Below, piece after piece: positions 55,570-64,000 of a DNA stretch of 64,000 bases. Both the position numbers and the translations under genes were made by a program. Position 1 is the first letter of the stretch; every line of letters begins with the position of its first letter. Under the pieces are notes generated by a model. That model ran no database searches. It worked only from the letters and a program-made list of their open reading frames with translations, and was not told where the DNA came from. The DNA is taken from NCBI GenBank assembly GCA_009746045.1, contig RPFO01000780.1, forward strand, positions 1 to 64,000. The letters run 5' to 3'. The stretch comes from Mesostigma viride (taxonomy: Eukaryota > Streptophyta > Mesostigmatophyceae > Mesostigmatales > Mesostigmataceae).

Positions 55570-58500
55570 CTACGAGCCCAAGGCGGCTATAATGGTGAGG
55601 ACTTTGTCAAGCCCCTGCGTCCACTCGTCGTAGGTCTCCTTTGACGGCGCGGCGAGGTAGAACGGCCCGACCGTCGTATCGATGTGGAACGTGTACGTGG
55701 CGGCGTCCTCCTCGTGGACACGGATGATTGCGGCTGCGCACAACACCGCCAGGTGGCACGAGGGTCATGCCAGGACAGGAATGGGGAAACAGCAACAACC
55801 GTAGTGGATACAAACAACGCCTAACGGAACAAGGGCCTATGGTGGGAGGCTGGGGAGACAAAACCCTTCAAAATAGACCCTTACAATAGATGGACATGAT
55901 AGATTGACAAACAAGGGGTCATGCATGCAACGCCAGACAGAAGGGGACAGCAAACTAGACTTGCAGACAAGGCAACAAAAGAGAGGATTCGTAAAAGTCA
56001 GCGAACCAAGACAGGCAGGCTCCCCCACCGCGTACCCCACTTCTCCACACGTGAAGCCGCGCACGCAAGCATAAAAATATGCACCCCGACATAAAGCATG
56101 CAAAACACAGGCACACATGGAGGGGGGGAAGCCTACGGCAACACGAGAGCCTGCAGAATGCACCCAATGAGAATAAAAAGGAACATTACAAACATGAGTG
56201 CAACAACTAGAGTGCACAACTAGACTGCAGCAAAACAGACTGCTGGCAACTGCAAGGCAGTAGCTAGAAAACTGCAGGCGAGCCCACGCAAGCAGAGGGC
56301 AGGAACAAGGGGAAGGAGGGGAGGAAGGAGGGGAGGAAGGAGGGGAGGGAGGGGAGGAAGGAGGGGAGGAAGGAGGGGAGGAAGGAGGGGAGGAAGGAGG
56401 GGAGGAAGGAGGGGAGGAAGGAGGGGAGGAAGGAGGGGGGCAAGGAGGGGAGGAAGGAGCGGAGGAAGGAGGGGAGAGAGGAGGGGAGGAAGGAGGGGAG
56501 GCAAAGCGGGAGGGACAAGGGGAGGCAAAAAGGGAGGGACAAGGGGAGGCAAAAGGGGAGGCAAAAAGGGAGGGACAAGGGGAGGCAAAAGGGGAGGCAA
56601 AAGGGGAGAATAAGTGTATCTTATTTACACGTCAACTGTGTCACATAAGCATAAGTCACGTGAGCGGGGCAGGGACAAGGGAGGAAACAAGGGGGGCAGG
56701 CAGGACGAAACAGGTGGGACAAGAAGCAGGGAACAACAAGGCTGCCGGGCGGGGTCGCGCCGCACCTCTCTTGGTGTGACCGAGTCCCAGGCGGCGCAGC
56801 GTGCCCTCTCTCCAGGTCAGCCCCAACAGGGCCTGCCACGAGCCAGCCGGGGGGGGGGAGGGGAGAGAGACATGGTGCCGCGTCATGCAACAACACACCA
56901 TATTGTGCACATCGGACTGTCAGTACTACTAGTACATCATGCAAAAGTGTGGGATCCACACACCCAGGTGGGCAACACAGGTATCTTCAAGGTTTGGAGC
57001 TTTGCGTCTAGGCACCAGCAGGCAGGACACTCTCAAGTGCCAGCAGTAAATATGCCCTGCTGCTAGTTTCCATCAATGAATGATAGTGCATGTTTTTCTA
57101 TGATATGGTTTCAGGGGGGCTGGCATGGGACCATCACCTTAAGTAAATCAGCATCAGTTGCCGGTATGAAATGGTACTGGGCACAACGGTTCATGTAATA
57201 GCACATCCGCCATAGTGCCAGCCAGTGCAGAGCAACTGCTCTGGACAAGCGGGCAGTTCCCATGACTATGCTAGACACGATGCTTACCCTCCACACTTCC
57301 AAAGAGCTATAGATATCCCCCTTCTATTTCCTAGCCACATAACTATTTCCTCCACTGCAAAGAGCTAACATGTGAGCTGCCGCTTAAACCCTCTGATGTA
57401 AGCATCCGCGCGAAACCGTGCGGGAGTGAAAGAAGACTTGCCGCTATTCTCCCAGTTCCAGCTATAGCCGCAATCGGCTTCGAAAGGCGCACACCAAATT
57501 CACTCACATGCGGCTAGAACAGGGCAAAACGACCCCTTTTGACGAGGGGTGGCCCTCGCGAAACCTAGGGCTGGATATGGACTTATAATTATGGTAGTAG
57601 TAGTGGTGGTATATAGAACTGGAACAGGGCAAAGCGACCCCTTCATGAAAGTCGCGTGCGAGGGGTGGCCCTCGCAGCCCCCAGGGCTGATGGCTCTGCA
57701 TGCCGCTCACCTGGCCGTCGTGCGCGCGCTCCATCACCACGGAGTACACGTGGCCTGTTCTCTCCTTCTTTCCGCGCACGCACGCGGGCGCGCGTGGCGA
57801 GGCCACGCCCGCGCCCGCGCCCGCTTCCACCGCCTGCAACCGGGTCCCCCCGCTGAGCCCTGGCAGGCCCTGCAGCGCCGCACGCACGTCATCCACGGAC
57901 ACCCCCGCCGAACCTGAGGAAGCCCGGCTCACCGACGAGGACGCCGCAAAAGGGTTGCCATAGACGGCAGCTCCCGCGGCAGACGCGATCGATGCGGAGG
58001 ACAGCCCGCCCGCATCACGCGCTGACACCGCCGCTGACGTCATCGCGAGGCCCCTGGCGCTGCGGCCGATCCCCTTGCTGGGACTCCCGCCACTGAACGA
58101 CCTGCGTCCTAGGCTCAGCGAGGGCACGCGTGGGGTGGTGGTGCCCGTCGCATCCTTGCCATCATCCCCGGCCCCGGCCCCCTCGTCGCCATCCGCGATA
58201 TGGGCACGCGCCTCCACGGCCGCCGCCGCCGCCGCCGCGACTGCAGCGACGGCGGCAACCGCAGGGCGACCGCTCTTCGGGTTGCCGTGCGAGGCCGTAG
58301 GGCTAGCCGGGGCGAGAGAGGAGGCGCGGGCAGTCCTGGGGCTCAGCGGCGCGTTGGGCACCACCTCCTCCAGCTCCCCCGAAGAGGCTGCCACCCCCGA
58401 TCGATCCTTGCCCTCCCCTAAGGAGGACCTCTCCCCTAAAGAGGACCTCTCCCCTAGCCCAGATCGTGACGACGCCGGCACCATGCCACCCTGGCCGTCT

Positions 58501-61500
58501 CTGGGCGCCGCGCGGGGGGAGGGCGGGCCATCGGTCCCCGCAGTTGCGTTATCGCCGTCCAGAGTCGCCGCATGGCTGCCCCGTCGGCTGGCCAAGGGCG
58601 ACTGCTGGCGCGGCGACTTGCGCCCGCCCAGCCCCGTCTGCGCGTCGGACCGCACTGCCGCGATGATGGCGGGGGAGAAGCTGGTCGGGAGGGAGTCGGA
58701 CCGCCGGATGGCCGACGTGGGCTGGCTGCCTTGCGAGGGTAGAGAGCCCTTGCCGGCTAGAGTGTCCTTGCCGGCTATAGTGTCCTTGCCGGCCATAGTG
58801 CCCTTGCTGGCGAGAGCGTCCTTGCCGGCATCCCCTGCCCTCTGCCCCGCGTCCCCTTGACCCATCCCCGCCCCAGGTCCAAACAGGGCTTTTCTCGCTG
58901 CCGGCGTCTCCTTTAGACCCGCCCCCCCGATCAGCGACCAGCCACCAGGGTCCGTGGCAGCGACGCCCACGCTGGCCGATCCCGCGCGGTGGCGTTGCGA
59001 GTGTAAGTGCCCGGCATCGGAACGCGACCGGGTGAGCCAAGCAGGGCTGCTGCCCTGGAGAGGGGACATGCTGGGGGGCGGATACCCCTCGGTGGGTGTC
59101 CTATCCCCCCCCTGCTCCTGCGCCCACTTGCCCATGATCCACCTGGGTGGCGTCCCGCATGCCACGTACGTGGTCACGTACGCGGGCGACACACCCGCGG
59201 TCTCACGTTCCTCCAGCGCTGCCTTGATTGCCGCACGGATCACCTCAGGCTGCGTGCCGATGCTGGCGAGCCGCGCAATGCTCTCCGCCTCCACCGCCAA
59301 GTCGCCAACCGCCGCCGCCAAGGGGGCGCCCGCGGGGGGCCACGTGGCGCCGCGCCCGCCCCTTCCCGTCATCCGCCCGCTACTGTCCAACCGCGGCCCG
59401 CTACCGGTGCTGAACATGTCCCCCGGTATACTCGTGCCACTCGCCCCCGCGCTCTTCTCCCCCCGCCCCTGCTCCTCCGGGATATACCCTGTCTGCCCCT
59501 GACCGCTGTCGCCCCCGAAATCCTGGTTCTCGTACACCATGAATTGCTCCCCCCCCGCGCCCACCCACGGCTGGGTCGCGCCCATGCCCAGCGCGTCCGC
59601 TGTCCGCCCACTGATGCGCGCGCCGGCACCCACGCCGTCCTTGCCCTCCCCCTCGCTGGGCAGGTCCCAAATCGCACTCATGTGGATGTCGGTCTTGATT
59701 GCGTCGCCCGCGCCGAGCTTGAGGTCTTCGTCGCTGACCCCAAACGCGCCAAACCCGTCATCCCAGGCACCCCCCGCGGACACCACCGATGGGCGCGGGA
59801 GATCCTTCTCCCACTCCTCCCCTTCCTCCTCATCCCAGCTACCTTCCTCGTCCCCATGCTCGTCGCCTCGCGCCCCCAGGGAACGCGCTGAGTCCGGCTG
59901 CGTTTTCCGCGCCTTGTAGTTGCCCCATGACGCAAACTCACGCACCTCCCGCGCCATCTCCCTCAAGGCCTTTGCGCGCCCCCCCGGATCACGCTGGCGG
60001 GACAGGGAGCCCCGGCGGGCACGGGGCCGTGTCGGTTCGCTGCCCCCTTTCACGGCTTGCTGCGGGCGGCCGGGCGCGGGCGGGTGCTGCTTGCTGGGGG
60101 AGAGGGTGCGGGAGCGCGAGAGGGATGACCTGGGGCTCCTGCGAAGGCGACGCGAGGGAGACAAGGGGTGAGGGCGATGCGAGGGCGAGGGGAGCAGCGT
60201 CCTTGGCATCAAGACAAAAAAAAAACACTTGAAAGCAGCATGCTTCAAAGCTTGCAGGCGCGGTATACCATGGAGGGTTGTAAGTAGAGAGGCGTGTTGT
60301 AACACAATGCGTGAGAGAACCAACTACAAACATATCCATGCGGGGGGGGGGGGGGGGGAGGGGACCGCTCCCATGCAAGGCGAGGCAAGCTTGGGGGGGA
60401 GGAGCGTGCGAATACAAGGTCAGTGCGAATGAATACAAAAAATGTGAGACCCAAAAACGTGCACGCAGGGTACCGTGAGAGACACAAAACAGCCTGAGCG
60501 ATACAACCCATGAGCGTCAACAAAAATGAGGAAAAGGACGTAGCGGGCCAGGGACGCCGATCAAATAAATATCAAGGTTGCTAGTACTTCCAAGCACGCC
60601 TCGCGATCCGCTTGCAGCAAACAAGTTCACGCGGAGCAGCACAGGGGCGCGGCTGCTACGGCTTCACGAGGCAGCTTGGATTGTGAAAATGTTGTGACCT
60701 TTGGCGAGAGGCTAAACGGGGAGAGGCACCCAACACAAGCGACTATGTGCTGCAAGCATGTTTACACATCCCGCCAACCATCCATGCATCCCACACAAGC
60801 ACCCACGTCCCTCGCTGCACATGCAACCAGTGCCGACCCTAGACCCCGACTTACCTGGACTTAGGCCGCCCACTTACCTGGACGTTGTCCGCCCGCTTAC
60901 CTGGACGTTGGCCGCCCGCTTACCTGGACGTTGGCCGCCCGCTTACCTGGACGTTGGCCGCCCACTTACCTGGACGTTGGCCGCCCGCTTACCTGGACGT
61001 TGGCCGCCCGCTTACCTGGACTTAGGCCGCCCACTTACCTGGACGTTGTCCGCCCGCTTACCTGGACGTTGGCCGCCCGGCGTGCCGCCCCAGGCTGAGG
61101 CTGCGCAGGGTCGCACTGATGCGCCGCAGTGTGGGTGAGGAGCTAGCCGTCTCGTTGTGGGCTTCCGCGTGACCCTTGCTGTGATGAGACTCGCTATGCT
61201 GGTTGACCGCACCGTCCCCCTCTCCCTCCCTCTCGCCCACGCGCTGGCCCCGTGGACCATCTTCCTCCCCACCCCAGTCGACATGTCGCCCACCGCCCTC
61301 CCGTTTCACGATACCACCACCAGTGGCCGTTGCCACGCTGGAAGCCTTCTCCCGGCTAGAAGGCTGGGAATGGGACGGCCGGATTGCCGCCGTGGCGGCG
61401 ACAGCATTATTGCCATCCTCCGATTGCCCCCCCCCCCGCCACCTCGTTCCCCAACCTCCCCCTCGCCCCCCTGGCCGGCGGGCGACATGTCCCCCCTTTG

Positions 61501-64000
61501 CTTGTCCATGCTGCGCCGCAGCACAGTCGACATGCGGCGCAGCGAGGGCGAGGCCGGGCCACCGTCCCTGCCCGCGCCTTCCCCTCGCTCCCGCACACGG
61601 CCCCTGAACAAGACATCCCCGTCATCATCCGCGTCGTACGGAGAGTATTCCTTGCCTTGGTCACCTACCGCAGGCCCAAACTCCTCGTCCAATTCCAGCC
61701 GGTAGACCATCAGCTGCTGCAGCGTGGGCGAGTGGGGCGACTTCCTTCCCATCGTCGCAGACGCCAGGCTTTGCCCTCGCGCGTGGTGGGATCCAACAGG
61801 ACTACTGACGCCCGCAACGTCTCCCCCCATCTCGGCCCCGTACCCCATCTGTCCTTTCGAGTCGTCAAAGGAGGACGGGTGGGAGCGAGTGTGGAGGCAC
61901 GTCGACATGCGGCGCAGCGTGGGCGAGAGCGCGCCAGGGGCGCCTGGGATCAAGCCAAAAGCATCGCCCGCCACGGCATCCGTGCCTGGGATAGGAACCT
62001 GGAGATTCCCCAGATGGCCGTGGCGGAGGAAAGCAGATGAAGCAAGGCGTGCTTCCCCCTCCTCCCCATCCTGCCTGTTGATGGCATCCTCCACCCCCCT
62101 CTGCTCCTGGCCGGCGGGTGCCATGTCCCCCCTCCTCTTGTCCATGCTGCGTCGCAGCACCGTGGACATGCGGCGCAGCGAGGGCGAGGCAGGGTCCGGG
62201 TCAAGCCCTACCGGCAACGCAGACAAAGGCTTATCGCCAGGCTTGCGGTCCATCTCATCGCCACCCACATTGCCGAGCATCAATGAAGGGCTGCTACGGT
62301 GGTGAGGCACTTGGGGCGCATTCGCATCATCGGCCATGGCCAGACCAAACCCGCCACCGTACGCGGCCAATGCACGCCCACGCTCATCCAACGCTCCCCT
62401 GGGACCCTTTGATGCCGTCCGTGTGGGTGACATGGATGATGGGCCCCGTCCGGCCCGCGGTGACGATGGCGAGGATAAACCCGGCAGCTCGCCGCTCCGC
62501 TTGCGCAGCACCGTAGACATTCGGCGCAGCGTCGGGCTCTTCGGGCCCATATCCACCAGCAGCGATGATGCGGCCGCAGTGACCTTTCCAAGCTCCTGCT
62601 CGTCATCCTCGCCTCCCGTGTCCCCTTCTGGCAGCTGTAACGGGACGCCGAGCTTGAAGGCAGTACTGCTGGCGGCCATCATGTCCGCAATGTCTTCCGA
62701 GGACGAGCTGTCCATGGGGTGAAGCCTGCGGCCCGGGGGTGCGGGTTGCTCACGGGGCATGAGTGCCTTTCCCTGGGTGCGTGCCTGTCCATCCAAACCA
62801 TCCACGTTTCCATCCAAAGAGGCCACACCTTCTCGTTCCCGCGGGCTCGCTTCCACAGAAGCATTGGCATAAGGGCTTGCATCACCAGCGCCGAAGTCCG
62901 ACCGAGTGCCCACGCTGCTATCGGCTGAAACCCCCCCGCTGGCCACGTTGCTCGAAAGCCCCGAGAAGAGAGCAGCGCCGTCGCCTGTGGCATACTCCCC
63001 TGTGGAGTGCACACCTTGGGAGGCTATAGTGACCAGCCGCTCACTGTCCCTGGGCCCACTTGCGGCGTCATCCGAACTGAACCCCTCGCGGGGTGCAGGG
63101 AGCGGGAACGCTTTGCCGCTCAGGATGGAAATGGCGTGATCCCGTTCCCACTCCTCCGTACTACTATTAGCCGCAACCTTGGCGGTACTGTCAGCAGCGG
63201 CGGACAACCGCCGTGCGGCTACACCTGTCGCCTGCTGTCCCGGTTCCCCAGCCCCACACCCCAGCTCCCATGCCGCCCCTGTCATCTCCACATCCAGCCT
63301 CCCACCGGCCTCCCCCTCCACCACCCCCTCCACCACCATCACCACGACACGAGCCCCTCCGTCGGACCCCTCCCCAGTGGCCATCACGCCTCCTTTCCCC
63401 CCCTCGTCATTGCCCTTGCGTACGCCACGCCCCCCATCATCCCGCCCGGAACTATCCGAATCATCCGACTTGCCCCCCTGCGGATACGGGTTCCAGAACG
63501 AGTCGTACTTGTCAGGGTCCCAGAACGTCTCAGGCTCCATGAATGGATGCGGCGACAGCTCACCGCTCCTAGAGCTGCGGCCCTCCTCACCACTGACTGC
63601 AATATGCAGTCTCGTATCGCCCAACGTGCCACTCGGCGGCTGCCCAGCCGCCACCGCCGCCGCCGAAAGCTCTTGTTCAAACCAGCCGCCGCCACCACCG
63701 CCTAGGCTGCACAGGCGAGCCAGCATGTGACCGGCCTCGTCTTGTGGCGGTGGACCTTGGTGCCACGCCTGCAGACCTTGGTCCTGCTCCCGGCCCTGTG
63801 AATCAAGCTGTGGCTGCACTGGTTGCTGAGGAGGCTTTAAACCTCGTCCCTGCTGCTGCGAATCTTGCTGCGCCTGCGCAATCTCGTTCTCCTGTCGCTG
63901 CTCCTCGGATGCCACTTCCTGCGCTCGCAAGGCTTGAGCTCGCTCCACTACTTGCTCCGCCTGCTCTTGCGACAGTCCTTCCTCGGTGACCCCTTCCTCC
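55570..64000 (-). CDS. Very large Ser/Gly-rich protein with repeated RRMS motifs and a PH-like C-terminus (5' end outside window)
   Basis: Exons on the minus strand: 61456 to beyond 64000, 61062-61363, 57711-60201, 56766-56832, 55570-55733 (TAG). Phases fit at every junction (0, 2, 0, 1). At least 1850 residues. The visible N-terminal part has an acidic, Gln-rich helix (EEGLSQEQAEQVVERAQAL). Six S-P-x-L-R-R-M-S-type motifs follow (near 62525, 62165, 61910, 61715 (degenerate), 61530, 61120). The middle is disordered, rich in Ser, Gly and Pro, with AGKDT and LGERSS short repeats. The C-terminal 75 residues (LTWREGTLRRLGLG, TYTFHIDTTVGPFYLAAPS, YDEWTQGLDKVL) resemble the end of a PH domain, suggesting membrane or phosphoinositide binding. 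RRxS fits basophilic (PKA-type) kinase sites. No family is recognised; the 92-bp intron 61364-61455 with donor GTTGGG is the least certain junction. Confidence 0.82.
56300..56615 (+). repeat. Purine-rich (AGGAGGGGAGGA)n tract, intronic
   Basis: About 300 bp of G/A-only repeats, changing to GGGAGGCAAAA units at the right. It can form triplex DNA and lies in the intron between the last two exons of the large 3' gene. Confidence 0.9.
57517..57690 (+). repeat. Dimeric 85-bp dispersed repeat (second locus)
   Basis: Two units carry GGGCAAARCGACCCC and GAGGGGTGGCCCTCGC, with CCTAGGGCTGGATATGG between them. It matches the minus strand of 44820-44965 in unit order. It ends about 20 bp from the donor of exon 57711-60201. 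Confidence 0.7.
60848..61078 (-). repeat. 23-bp tandem repeat, ten copies, each carrying a complete 5' splice site
   Basis: The minus-strand unit reads GGCCAACGTCCAG|GTAAGCGG (variants TAAGTCCAG and GACAACGTCCAG). The first copy forms the end of exon 61062-61363 and its donor; the others lie in the intron immediately downstream. All keep CAG|GTAAG. Confidence 0.92.

Noticed and set aside
56220-56600. Pro/Leu-rich minus-strand frame
   Set aside because: Artefact of the 12-bp purine tract inside an intron of the large minus-strand gene.
57549-59919. Long plus-strand frames opposite exon 57711-60201
   Set aside because: High GC and skewed codon use leave antisense frames open; the minus frame has matching splice phases and the PH-like continuation.

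Overview
This is a nuclear genomic window from an intron-rich, repeat-rich eukaryote of the green lineage (Viridiplantae), most likely an alga of charophyte or prasinophyte grade. The calls behind this are a complete LEUNIG-type co-repressor (LUFS domain, Q-rich middle, WD40 end), an L-galactose dehydrogenase of the plant ascorbate pathway, and a plant-type Mutator (MULE) transposase with a SWIM zinc finger. The exact taxon cannot be fixed from sequence alone. Exons are GC-rich, introns are long and full of microsatellites, and donors are mostly GT(A/G)(A/C/T)G(T/C), with two candidate GC-AG introns.

Layout. 1-1560: pieces of a TTAA-flanked DNA transposon family, some inverted, overlapping the first exons of a weakly supported gene (1065-5324) that carries a long AAC-encoded Asn/Thr/Gln tract. 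5993-10074: MULE transposase gene with an unusual cysteine-rich insert. 11.2-15.1 kb: three minisatellites, one interrupted by a retrotransposon, then another TTAA-element copy. 15479-22648: a six-exon gene of unknown function whose last intron holds a minisatellite and a 2.3-kb TTAA element. 23.4-30.2 kb: a cluster of nested LINE copies plus a TTAA element. 31893-48672 (minus): LEUNIG homologue, 18 coding exons, 1019 residues, all splice phases consistent. 49994-50959: intronless L-galactose dehydrogenase. 51.5-55.4 kb: LINE fragments and a three-unit tandem repeat with a tRNA-like core. 55570-64000 (minus): the 3' part of a gene for a very large Ser/Gly-rich protein with repeated RRMS motifs and a PH-like C-terminus; its 5' end lies outside the window.

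Biology. The cellular genes are unrelated neighbours: transcriptional co-repression (LEUNIG), ascorbate synthesis (L-GalDH) and a probable PH-like scaffold. The mobile elements form a consistent ecology. One LINE lineage has microsatellite tails (TTTAA, TTAA, AATTG) and leaves 8-12 bp target duplications that can be read directly, and some copies carry only ORF1. A second class is flanked by TTAA. A third is the MULE.

The most striking unexplained pattern is repeated local duplication of exon ends together with the adjacent 5' splice site into the following intron. It is seen at five or more LEUNIG exons, and it reaches about ten tandem donors in the 3' gene (60848-61078).
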